Shown here: piece after piece, positions 25,454 to 32,944 of the stretch
Numbering within the stretch: position 1 is the stretch's first letter
Layout of the letters: each line of letters begins with the position of its first letter
Source: Kutzneria kofuensis
Lineage (GTDB): Bacteria > Actinomycetota > Actinomycetes > Mycobacteriales > Pseudonocardiaceae
Length of the DNA: 64,000 nucleotides
Reading direction: 5' to 3'
Assembly (NCBI RefSeq): GCF_014203355.1
Contig: NZ_JACHIR010000004.1
Coordinates: 1 to 64,000 of the forward strand
Program-made: the position numbers and the translations under genes
Notes under the pieces: model-generated
Told to the model about the DNA's origin: nothing
The model's input: the letters and a program-made list of their open reading frames with translations, nothing else
Database searches by the model: none

Positions 25454-26914
25454 ATGAAGTTCGTCGCCATCACCGCGTGCCCCACCGGCATCGCCCACAC
25501 CTACATGGCCGCCGAGTCCCTGGAGCAGACCGCGAAGGCCAACGGGGACACCATCGTCGTCGAGACCCAGGGCTCGGCCGGGTCGACCCCGCTGTCGGCG
25601 GAGGACATCGCGACCGCCGACGCGGTCATCTTCGCCGCCGACCTCGCCGTGCAGGGCCGGGACCGGTTCGCCGGCAAGCCGATCGTCGAGGCGCCGGTCA
25701 AGCAGGCCATCAACGACGCGGCCGGGCTGTTCGAGCGGGCCAGGGCCGCGGCCGCGGCGGGCTCGCCGTCGCCCGCCGCGCCGGCCGCCGGCCCCGAACT
25801 GACCACGAAGGTCGGCGCCAACGACCGGCTCGGCACCCGGATCCGGCAGTGGCTGATGACCGGCGTCAGCTACCTCATCCCGTTCGTCGCCGCGGGCGGG
25901 CTGCTGATCGCGCTGAGCTTCGCGCTCGGCGGCTACCAGATCGCGAGCGCGCCGAAGGTCACCGAGCACTTCGACGCCGGTTCGGTGGCCGGCTGGGCCG
26001 CGCTGATGTTCCAGATCGGCAGCGCCGCGTTCAGCTTCCTGGTGCCGGTGCTGGCCGGCTTCATCGCCTTCGCGATGGCCGACCGGCCGGCCATCGCGCC
26101 CGGGTTCGTCGGCGGGGCGATCGCGGTGACCGTCGGCGCCGGGTTCCTCGGCGGCCTCGTCGCCGGCCTGCTCGCCGGTGGCGTGGTGATGGCGCTCAAG
26201 CGCGTCCAGGTGCCCAAGGCCATGCGCGGCATCATGCCGGTGGTGGTCTACCCGCTGCTCGGCTCGATCGTCGTGGGCGTGCTGATGTACGTGGTCGTCG
26301 GCAAGCCGATGGCGGCCGCGACCGACGGGCTCACGCACTGGCTGAACAGCCTCAGCGGGGTGAGCGCGGTCCTGCTCGGCGCGCTGCTCGGCCTGATGAT
26401 GGCCTTCGACATGGGCGGCCCGGTCAACAAGGCGGCCTACACGTTCGCCGTCGGCGGCCTGACCACCGGCACCGGGGCGTCGCTGCAGATCATGGCCGCG
26501 GTGATGGGCGCCGGCATGGTGCCGCCGCTGGCGCTGGCGCTCGCGTCGACCGTGCGCAGGAAGCTGTTCACCGAGGCCGAACGCGAGAACGGCCGGGCGG
26601 CATGGCTCCTCGGCGCGTCGTTCATCACCGAGGGCGCGATCCCGTTCGCCGCGGCCGACCCGTTCCGCGTCATCCCGTCGATGATGCTCGGCTCGGCCGT
26701 CACCGGCTCGCTGTCGATGGCCTTCGGCGCCACGCTGCGGGCACCGCACGGTGGGATCTTCGTGCTGCCCCTGATCGGCCGCCCGCTGCTGTTCACGCTC
26801 GCGCTGCTGGTCGGGACCGCGGTCTCCGCCGCGGCCGTCATCCTGCTCAAGCAGCTGCGGCTGCGGACCTCCGACACCGCCGCCGCCGTCACCGCCAGTC
26901 CGGTCAACGCCTGA
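25454..26914 (+). CDS. fruA: PTS fructose-specific EIIBC component
   Basis: 486 residues. The N-terminal EIIB domain (~1-100) has the phosphocysteine at residue 9 in ITACPTGIAHTYMAAE. A proline/alanine-rich linker (~105-125) leads into the EIIC permease (~130-475) with about nine or ten membrane helices and fructose-family segments such as GGPVNKAAYTFAVGG, SFITEGAIPFAAADP and RAPHGGIFVLP. It imports fructose as fructose 1-phosphate. A ribosome site in the EIIA end (GAGGTG, 25441-25446) precedes the ATG at 25454. The downstream HPr gene follows after 9 bp. Confidence 0.95.
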   Translation: MKFVAITACPTGIAHTYMAAESLEQTAKANGDTIVVETQGSAGSTPLSAEDIATADAVIFAADLAVQGRDRFAGKPIVEAPVKQAINDAAGLFERARAAAAAGSPSPAAPAAGPELTTKVGANDRLGTRIRQWLMTGVSYLIPFVAAGGLLIALSFALGGYQIASAPKVTEHFDAGSVAGWAALMFQIGSAAFSFLVPVLAGFIAFAMADRPAIAPGFVGGAIAVTVGAGFLGGLVAGLLAGGVVMALKRVQVPKAMRGIMPVVVYPLLGSIVVGVLMYVVVGKPMAAATDGLTHWLNSLSGVSAVLLGALLGLMMAFDMGGPVNKAAYTFAVGGLTTGTGASLQIMAAVMGAGMVPPLALALASTVRRKLFTEAERENGRAAWLLGASFITEGAIPFAAADPFRVIPSMMLGSAVTGSLSMAFGATLRAPHGGIFVLPLIGRPLLFTLALLVGTAVSAAAVILLKQLRLRTSDTAAAVTASPVNA

Positions 26915-26923
26915 GGAGTCCTC

Positions 26924-27202
26924 GTGTACCGACGCCGAACCGCCGTCGCCGCCCGGATCGGGCTGCACGCCCGCCCGGCCGGGCTGCTCGCCCAGGAAGC
27001 CGCGAAGTCCCCGGCCCGCGTCCGGATCGCCAAAGTCGTCGACGGCACCGCGGGCGAGCCGGTCGACGCGGCCAGCGTGCTCAGCCTCATGACGCTGGCC
27101 GCCGGCCACGGCGACGAGGTCGAACTCAGCGCGGACGGTGATCACGCCCGCGAAGCCGTCGACGCGCTCGTCGCGCTGCTCGAGCAGGATCTCGACGCCT
27201 GA
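26924..27202 (+). CDS. ptsH: Phosphocarrier protein HPr
   Basis: 92 residues from a GTG preceded by GAGGAG. The phosphorylated histidine is His15 in RIGLHARPAGLL, and the regulatory-serine region is ASVLSLMTLAAGHGDEV (~Ser51, equal to Ser46 of other HPr proteins). It passes phosphate from enzyme I to EIIA. As the last gene of the fructose operon, the general carrier and the sugar-specific genes are co-expressed. It is convergent with the GH43-ricin gene across a 74-bp gap with no clear hairpin. Confidence 0.95.
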   Translation: MYRRRTAVAARIGLHARPAGLLAQEAAKSPARVRIAKVVDGTAGEPVDAASVLSLMTLAAGHGDEVELSADGDHAREAVDALVALLEQDLDA

Positions 27203-27276
27203 CCGGCAGCCTTCCGACGTTGACCGCGTCGGTCCTGCCGATGCCGGCGCGGTCGTGACGGGCGCGGGCGATCACG

Positions 27277-28743
27277 TCATCGGGACAGTGTCCAGGTCTG
27301 GTTGCTGCCGCCGTTGGTGGTCCACTGGACGACGGGAGCTCCGGCACTGGCGGAGCCGCCGGAGACGTCAGCGACCCAACCGCTGCCGAGGTTGACGAAG
27401 AGGTAGCTGGCATCGGCCGACGAGGCGTAGTCGCCAACGGCGTCGAGGGCCCATTGCTGGCCGGCGCCACCGTCGCAGGTCCGCTGGTCGAGCTGGGTGC
27501 CCTGGGCGGTGGAGCCGGCCGGGTCGTCGAGACACTTGCCACTGCCGGCGTTGACGACGGTGTACACGTTGCCGGCGCGCTGGGTCAGAGTCCAACGCTG
27601 GTTGCCGGCCTGGTGGTCGGTCCACTGGATGATCTTCCCGCCATCGGCGGTCGACGCGTCGCTGACGTCCATGACCAAGCCGCTGTTGGCGTTGGTGAGC
27701 GTGCGCGTGCCGGCAGGCGGGTTCGACGAGCCCGCCGACCACGTTCCCGCGGCCGGGTCGAGACTCCAGGAGTTCTGCCACCCGACGGTCACCGTGGTGC
27801 CGGCGATCGTCATCGGCAGCCAGACCGCCGGGGACGCGCCGAGATTACCCGTGGTCCACCGATCCCCCGCGTAGACGTAGGTCGTGCCGGCGCTGCCTTG
27901 CACGGGGATGATGTTGGCGGTCTGGCTGTTGTACGTGTTGGTGCCGGCCGGGGCGAAGGGCCGGAACGGCGCCCACGGGCCGCCCAGTGAGGTCGCGGTC
28001 GAGTACACGTTGTCGTTGGCGCCCCAACCGGTCAGGCGCGAGCCGAGCAGGTAGTACCGGCCGTTGTCCTTCACCATGGCCGGTGCTTCGTAGTCCGGCA
28101 GGACGGCGACAGCGGAGTCGACCGAGAGGTAGTCGGCGGACAGCCGATCGATGCGCAGTCCGTTGGCGCGGTCCTCGCTGAGGAGGTAGCCGGTGCCGTC
28201 GCTGTCCTGGAACAGCCCGAGATCCCGGCTCAGCTGTCCCAACGGCCGAAAACTGCCGCGGTAGGTGTAGGGGCCGCACGGCGTGCCGCTGGTGGCCACG
28301 CCGACCTTGGCATCGCCGTAGGACGGGCTGTCGATGTGCAGGTACATCACGTACGTCCGGGTGGAGGCGTTGTAGAGCACCTTCGGCCGCTCCACGACGC
28401 GGTTCGGACCGAGGTCACCGCTCGCCTGCCGGACCAGGGCGCGTCCCCGCGGCGTCCAGTTCGCCAGGTCCGTGCTGGCGTAGCAGGGAATGTCCTGGAA
28501 CGACGTGTCGGCGGAGCTTTCGCCGGTCTTGTCCTCGCCGAAGCCGTACCAGGTGGCGCCGACCTTCACGATGCCCAGGCCGTGCAACTGGAGTGCGGCG
28601 CCGCTGGTGTCCTGCCACGCCTTCCCCGGGGTGAATCCGACGGTCGCGGCCCGCGCCGGCACCGCGATCAGCACGGCGCCCAGCACCGCCGCCAGCACGG
28701 CGACCGCGCCGGCCCGGACACGCATCCCGATCCACTGAGACAT
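27277..28743 (-). CDS. Secreted GH43-type enzyme with C-terminal ricin-type lectin domain (CBM13)
   Basis: 488 residues. The ATG at 28743 follows AAGGAA and begins a signal peptide (~1-33, cut near ARAATVG). The catalytic beta-propeller (~35-330) starts with LQLHGLGIVKVGATWYGFGEDK, as in GH43 subfamilies 24/34 of exo-beta-1,3-galactanases; RPKVLYNASTRTYVMYLH and ATSLGGPW follow. The last ~130 residues are a ricin B lectin domain with QxW repeats (GNQRWTL, GQQWAL, SNQTWTL). It probably acts on arabinogalactan side chains. An IS110 element begins within about 40-60 bp upstream and may have cut it off from its promoter. Confidence 0.88.
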   Translation of the reverse strand: MSQWIGMRVRAGAVAVLAAVLGAVLIAVPARAATVGFTPGKAWQDTSGAALQLHGLGIVKVGATWYGFGEDKTGESSADTSFQDIPCYASTDLANWTPRGRALVRQASGDLGPNRVVERPKVLYNASTRTYVMYLHIDSPSYGDAKVGVATSGTPCGPYTYRGSFRPLGQLSRDLGLFQDSDGTGYLLSEDRANGLRIDRLSADYLSVDSAVAVLPDYEAPAMVKDNGRYYLLGSRLTGWGANDNVYSTATSLGGPWAPFRPFAPAGTNTYNSQTANIIPVQGSAGTTYVYAGDRWTTGNLGASPAVWLPMTIAGTTVTVGWQNSWSLDPAAGTWSAGSSNPPAGTRTLTNANSGLVMDVSDASTADGGKIIQWTDHQAGNQRWTLTQRAGNVYTVVNAGSGKCLDDPAGSTAQGTQLDQRTCDGGAGQQWALDAVGDYASSADASYLFVNLGSGWVADVSGGSASAGAPVVQWTTNGGSNQTWTLSR

Positions 28744-28779
28744 GACGTTCCTTATCTTCTGAGTCGGGTCGGTTCTGGT

Positions 28780-28974
28780 CAGTCGTAAGATCAGGAAGGC
28801 CCGGGGACCTCGGGTGTGGCTGTCATGACGGAGCCGTTGGTGTGGCTGGGAAGGATTGGCCGCCCGGGGTCCTGCGACGACTCGGCCGCTGATTGGGATG
28901 AGCGAAACAATCGCTGCATAAGGACGTGACGGCGAGGTCGTCTGCTGGGTGTCTGGCACGAACGACGACGGGAG
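28780..28974 (+). ncRNA. Candidate bridge RNA region of the IS110 element
   Basis: About 195 bp of non-coding left end upstream of the transposase, on the same strand. In characterised IS110-group elements such as IS621 this region encodes the bridge RNA whose two loops pair with donor and target DNA. Here the segment has no protein reading frame of its own, is rich in G-runs and short inverted pairs, and contains a 9-mer (28849-28857) complementary to the right-end sequence at 30226-30234. I cannot fold it, so its boundaries and loops are not assigned. Confidence 0.4.
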
Positions 28975-30180
28975 GTGGCCGTGCCGCAACTGTGGGCCGG
29001 TGTGGACGCGGGCAAAGCCCACCACCACTGCGTGGTGATCAACGCCGAGGGCGACAAGATCCTGTCCCGGCGAGTGCCCAACAACGAGGCCGAACTGCTG
29101 GAGCTGATCGCCGATGTCCGAGCGCTGTCGCCCGACGTGCTGTGGGCGATCGATCTCAACGCCGGCGGCGGCGCGCTGCTGATCGCCCTGTTGGTCAACC
29201 ACGACCAGGCCCTGCTCTACATCCCCGGCCGCACCGTCCACCACGCCTCGGCCGGCTACCGAGGATCGGGCAAAAGTGACGCCAAGGACGCGTTCATCAT
29301 CGCCGACCAGGCCCGCATGCGCCGCGACCTGCACCCGATGACCGCCGGCGACGAGATCGCCGTGGACCTGCGGATCCTGACCGCCCGCCGCTACGACCTG
29401 ACCGCCGACCGCACGAGGGCGATCAACCGGCTGCGCGCCCAGATCCTGGAGTACTTCCCCGCCCTGGAACGAGCCTTTGACTACAGCTCCTTCAAAGCCG
29501 CGCTGGTGCTGTTGACCGGCTTTCAGACTCCCGCCGCGCTGCGGGAGTGCGGCCAGGCCGAGCTGGCCACCTGGCTGCGGGCCCGCAAGGTCCGCAACGG
29601 CGCCGCAATCGCCGCGACCGCGATCGCCGCAGCCCGGGCCCAGCTCACCGCCGTTCCCGGACAGTCCACTGCCGCGGCCATGACGGCGCGGCTGGCCAAG
29701 GGGGTGATGGCCCTGGATGAGGAGATCGCGGAGACCGACGCCCTGATCGAGGGCCGGTTTCGCCAGCACCGGCACGCCGCCGTGATCCTGAGCATGCCCG
29801 GCATCGGGCCGTTGCTCGGGGCCGAGATCATCGCTCTGACCGGCGGGGATCCGGCCGCGTTCGGCAGCGTTGACCGGCTGGCCGGTGTCGCCGGCCTGGC
29901 GCCGGTCCCGCGTGACTCCGGCCGGGTTCAGGGCAACCTGCGCCGTCCGCGCCGCTACAACCGGCGGCTGCTGCGGGCGTTCTACCTGTCCGCGCAGTAC
30001 GCCATCGTCCGGTGTCCGGAGTCGAAGGCCTTCTACGAACGCAAACGGCACGAGGGCAAGGTCCACAAGCAGGCCGTACTGGCCCTGGCGCGTCGACGCC
30101 TCAACGTCGTGTGGGCGCTCGTCCGCGACGAACGAACGTTCCAGCCCCACGTGCCACGACCAGGCAGCGCAGCAGCCTGA
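28975..30180 (+). CDS. IS110-family transposase
   Basis: 401 residues, full length. The N-terminal DEDD (RuvC-like) domain starts GVDAGKAHHHCVVI and carries KSDAKDAFIIADQAR with two acidic residues. The second acidic site lies in WAIDLNAGGGALL, where most members have a Glu. The C-terminal transposase_20 domain has SMPGIGPLLGAEIIALTGG, DRLAGVAGLAPVPRDSG and the serine-recombinase-like region that includes the nucleophilic serine in this family. The GTG at 28975 follows GGGAGG directly, and a second GTG at 28981 is possible. No internal stop or frameshift, so it could still be active. It belongs to a group common in actinomycetes. Confidence 0.95.
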   Translation: MAVPQLWAGVDAGKAHHHCVVINAEGDKILSRRVPNNEAELLELIADVRALSPDVLWAIDLNAGGGALLIALLVNHDQALLYIPGRTVHHASAGYRGSGKSDAKDAFIIADQARMRRDLHPMTAGDEIAVDLRILTARRYDLTADRTRAINRLRAQILEYFPALERAFDYSSFKAALVLLTGFQTPAALRECGQAELATWLRARKVRNGAAIAATAIAAARAQLTAVPGQSTAAAMTARLAKGVMALDEEIAETDALIEGRFRQHRHAAVILSMPGIGPLLGAEIIALTGGDPAAFGSVDRLAGVAGLAPVPRDSGRVQGNLRRPRRYNRRLLRAFYLSAQYAIVRCPESKAFYERKRHEGKVHKQAVLALARRRLNVVWALVRDERTFQPHVPRPGSAAA

Positions 30181-30450
30181 CAGGCTCACCGCCTATCACC
30201 GCTACCGCTTGACAACGTCATTGGGAATCCTTCCACGACTGTGCGCAGCACCGACAGCGGTACCCATCCGTCGCGGCGGGTGTCAAGGCGCCGCGGCGCC
30301 GTCCCGGATCGTCCGAGGTGGCAGGCTCCACCGGCGCGTCGTCCGTGTGAAACCTTCACGGAGCCGCCACCAGATCCGCGCGCAGATCCCAGACCGAGGC
30401 CGGCACGCCGGCCCACAGCGTGGTGTCCGAAGCGGACGATCATCAGCGAT

Positions 30451-30461
30451 ACATCATATGT
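30451..30461. promoter_or_regulatory. Palindrome ahead of the larA-like operon
   Basis: ACATCATATGT: arms ACAT and ATGT around a 3-bp centre, extended by one more matched pair to AT-ACAT and ATGT-CT with a mismatch. It lies 41 bp ahead of the larA start in an AT-rich pocket. The FCD-type GntR regulator encoded at the end of the operon is the obvious candidate binder. The rest of 30241-30450 holds no gene that I can support. Confidence 0.4.
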
Positions 30462-30501
30462 CTGTTAGCGTGTGACGACGCCGCCGGGGACAGGAGCAGC
30501 G

Positions 30502-31785
30502 ATGACCGACACCGTCCGCCTGGCCTACGGCGACACGGGCCTCGACCTCGCCGTCGATCCGGCGATCACGACCGTGGTCGTCCCCGCCCATCACCCGCCG
30601 GTCGAGTCCCCGCGCGCGTGCCTGCTCGCGGCCCTACGCGATCCGGTGGCGGGACCGCCACTGAGAGCGCGGGTGCGTCCGGGCCAGACCGTGGCGATCT
30701 CCGCATGCGACGGCACGCGCCCGCAGCCGCGCGAGCACATGATTCCGGCCATCCTCGAGGAGCTGGACGGCATCGTCCGGCTTGATGACGTCGTCGTCCT
30801 CGTCGCCACCGGCACCCATCGCGGCAACACGGACGCGGAGCTCCGCGCGATGTTCGGTGACGACGTCGTCGACTCGGTCCGCATCGTCAACCACGACGCC
30901 CGGGAGCGGGACAGCCTGGCCTGGGTCGGCCGCCTCGGCGACGACGTCCCGGTGTGGCTCAACCGGACCTGGCTCGACGCCGACGTGCGCATCACCACCG
31001 GTTTCGTGGAACCGCACTTCTTCGCCGGCTTCTCCGGCGGCCCCAAGCTCGTCGCCCCGGGGCTGGCCGCGCTGGAGACGGTCCTGACCCTGCACGACGC
31101 ACGCCGGATCGGCCACCCCCGTGCGACCTGGGGCGTGCTCGACGGCAATCCGGTGCACGACGACATCCGGTCGATCGCCGCGGCCACCGGCGTGACGTTC
31201 GCCCTGGATGTGATCCTCAACCGGGACAAGGAAATCGTCGCCGCCTTCGGCGGCGACCTCGACCCGATGCACCGGGCCGCAGTCCGCACCGCGCGGGCCG
31301 TCGCGATGCGCCCGGTGCCCGACCGCTTCGACGTGGTGGTCACCACCAACTCCGGCTATCCGCTCGACCAGAACCTCTACCAGGCGGTCAAGGGCATGTC
31401 CGCGGCCCACAAGGTCGCCAAGCCCGGCGCCACCATCGTCTGCGCCGCCGAGTGCCGCGACGGCTTCCCCGACCACGGGTCGTACCGGGACGTGCTGGCG
31501 TCGGCCGGCTCACCGCGACAGCTGCTCGCGGACATATCGGCCCGTGACACGACGGTGCCGGACCAGTGGCAGGTGCAGATCCAGGCCAAGATCCAGTCCG
31601 ACTGCCGCGTGGTGATGCACACGTCCTACCTCAGCGACGCTGATCTCGCCGCCGCCCACCTGACCCAGACCGACGACATCGCCGGCACGGTCGCCGAGGT
31701 GGTCCGCGGCGTCGGCCCACGGGCGCGTGTGTGCGTGCTCCCGGAGGGCCCACTGACCATCCCCTACGTCGACGGTGAGCACTGA
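30502..31785 (+). CDS. LarA-like nickel-pincer-dependent racemase/epimerase
   Basis: 427 residues, full length for the LarA family. The ATG at 30502 has AGGAGC 6-7 bp upstream. Conserved segments are SACDGTRPQP, LVATGTHRGNTDAELRAMFG with the family histidine, EPHFFAGFSGGPKLVAPGLA with the lysine that carries the pyridinium nickel-pincer cofactor, and VTTNSGYPLDQNLYQAVKG. LarA itself racemises lactate; relatives act on malate, short hydroxy acids, gluconate and other sugar acids. A coupled larB stump and an FCD-domain GntR regulator follow, which suggests a hydroxy- or sugar-acid pathway. No larC or larE is in the window, so the cofactor must be made from genes elsewhere. Confidence 0.88.
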   Translation: MTDTVRLAYGDTGLDLAVDPAITTVVVPAHHPPVESPRACLLAALRDPVAGPPLRARVRPGQTVAISACDGTRPQPREHMIPAILEELDGIVRLDDVVVLVATGTHRGNTDAELRAMFGDDVVDSVRIVNHDARERDSLAWVGRLGDDVPVWLNRTWLDADVRITTGFVEPHFFAGFSGGPKLVAPGLAALETVLTLHDARRIGHPRATWGVLDGNPVHDDIRSIAAATGVTFALDVILNRDKEIVAAFGGDLDPMHRAAVRTARAVAMRPVPDRFDVVVTTNSGYPLDQNLYQAVKGMSAAHKVAKPGATIVCAAECRDGFPDHGSYRDVLASAGSPRQLLADISARDTTVPDQWQVQIQAKIQSDCRVVMHTSYLSDADLAAAHLTQTDDIAGTVAEVVRGVGPRARVCVLPEGPLTIPYVDGEH

Positions 31786-31994
31786 TGACACGGGGCTCCA
31801 CCGACGCCGCGAGCGCCGACCTGGGATTCGCGCGGATCGACCTTGACCGCGAGGGCCGCCAGGGACTGCCCGAGGTCGTGTACGGACCGGGCAAGGAACC
31901 CGCCGACATCGCCGCGGTCACCCGGAGGTCGTGCAGGGCGGTGACACAGCACATGTCCGACAGCGGCGCGCGAACACGAGGAGGGAAGCCGTGA
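31785..31994 (+). pseudogene. Truncated larB (N-terminal stump)
   Basis: Starts in the larA stop (TGATG) and reads DLGFARIDLDREGRQGLPEVVYGPGKEPADI. This closely resembles the start of LarB, where I recall a DLGFAKVD...GFPEVVYGQGKTPDQI arrangement. LarB carboxylates and hydrolyses nicotinic acid adenine dinucleotide in cofactor synthesis and is normally ~240 residues with a PurE-like domain. Here only ~45 residues match. The frame then runs through unrelated sequence and ends at 31994, overlapping the GTG of the GntR gene by four bases. The catalytic part is absent. The stump may persist only as a translational coupler. Confidence 0.75.
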
Positions 31995-32716
31995 CGGGGT
32001 CACTGACGGACCAGGCGATCGACCGCATCCGAGAGTTCGTCCGGTCCGGCCGCTTCCCGGCCGGATCCAAGCTCCCGCCGGAGAACGCGCTCGCGACCGA
32101 GCTGGGCATCTCCCGCAGCCCGACCCGGGAGGCGGTGAAGGCGCTCACGCTGGCCCGGGTGTTGGAGATCCGCCGGGGCGACGGCACCTACGTGACCAGT
32201 CTCGCGCCGAGCCTGCTGCTCGAGGGTCTTGAGAGCGCTGTGTCCCTGATGAGCGGCAACACGATCACGGAGCTCACCGAGGTGCGTCGCCTGCTGGAGC
32301 CGTCGGCCACCGCGCTGGCCGCGTCCCGCATCACCGACGAACAGCTCGCCGTGGTGCGCGGACACCTGGACGCGATGCACGAGGCGGTCGACGACATCGA
32401 GCAGCTGACCGTCCTGGACGCGGCCTTTCATCGCGCGGTCGTGGACGCGACCGGCAACGAGACGCTCGCGACGCTGCTGGACGGGATCTCCTCACGCACC
32501 CTCCGTGCCCGGATCTGGCGCGGCACGGCCGAACGCGGTGTCACAGCGGTGACCGTGGCGCAGCACACCGCCATCTACGAGGCGCTCGCCAACCGAGATC
32601 CCCTGGTGGCCAGCGCCGCGGCGCTGATGCATGTGGACACGTCCGAGCGATGGCTGCGCGACCACATCGGCGACGAGGACGTCCCGACCGATGTCGTGAC
32701 CGGCGAAAGACCGTGA
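31991..32716 (+). CDS. GntR-family (FadR/FCD subfamily) transcriptional regulator
   Basis: 241 residues. The GTG at 31991 follows GAGGAGGGAA. The winged helix-turn-helix has FPAGSKLPPENALATELGISRSPTREAVKAL, then VLEIRRGDGTYV. The all-helical FCD ligand domain follows (~75-230) with EVRRLLEPSATALAA and DAAFHRAVVDATGNE, whose Asp and His residues bind metal in this family. FCD regulators sense small organic acids, which fits the LarA-like racemase. It is coupled through the larB stump to larA and probably acts on the palindrome at 30451-30461. Confidence 0.9.
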   Translation: MTGSLTDQAIDRIREFVRSGRFPAGSKLPPENALATELGISRSPTREAVKALTLARVLEIRRGDGTYVTSLAPSLLLEGLESAVSLMSGNTITELTEVRRLLEPSATALAASRITDEQLAVVRGHLDAMHEAVDDIEQLTVLDAAFHRAVVDATGNETLATLLDGISSRTLRARIWRGTAERGVTAVTVAQHTAIYEALANRDPLVASAAALMHVDTSERWLRDHIGDEDVPTDVVTGERP

Positions 32717-32758
32717 CCGTCAACCGATCCGGAGCCGACCCCGCCGTCCACATCGCCG

Positions 32759-32833
32759 ATGTCCATGATCGCCTACGCCGAGCAGACCTGCCACGGCGAT
32801 CCCGACCAGGTGTACGTCACCGGCAGTTCCTGA
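32759..32833 (+). pseudogene. Remnant of a secreted CE1/PHB-depolymerase-type esterase
   Basis: A 24-codon stretch reads MIAYAEQTCHGDPDQVYVTGSS and then stops. It matches the segment just before the nucleophile Gly-x-Ser-x-Gly of the LpqC/feruloyl-esterase family. Neither end of the gene is present. An intact member of a related family is encoded at 34989-36251, but this piece is not a copy of it. Confidence 0.55.
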
Positions 32834-32869
32834 ACGGCAGCGCCTGCGCCAGCGGGTAGTCCCCCAGCG

Positions 32870-32902
32870 TTCTGCCGCCTCGCTCGGCGCGAGGCGGCAG
32901 AA
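32870..32902. terminator. Bidirectional-looking hairpin between the GntR and GH12 genes
   Basis: TTCTGCCGCCTCGC (32870-32883) and GCGAGGCGGCAGAA (32889-32902) form a perfect 14-bp stem with a 5-bp loop. It lies between two convergent transcription units, 43 bp past the GH12 stop, and would serve both strands. Confidence 0.8.
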
Positions 32903-32944
32903 CCGTCAGGACCTGGAGGGGTGGTTCGCCGGTGGGGGTCAGGG

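Larger units (their letters stand above)
28780..30240 (+). mobile_element. IS110-family insertion sequence (ends approximate)
   Basis: One intact transposase gene flanked by non-coding ends. IS110 elements lack true terminal inverted repeats and make no clear target duplication, so the borders are estimates. GGAAGGATT at 28849-28857 recurs inverted as AATCCTTCC at 30226-30234. The right flank contains TTGACAACGTCATTGGGAATCC, the kind of AT-richer segment often seen at IS110 right ends. It sits between the GH43-ricin gene and the larA-like operon. Confidence 0.7.
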
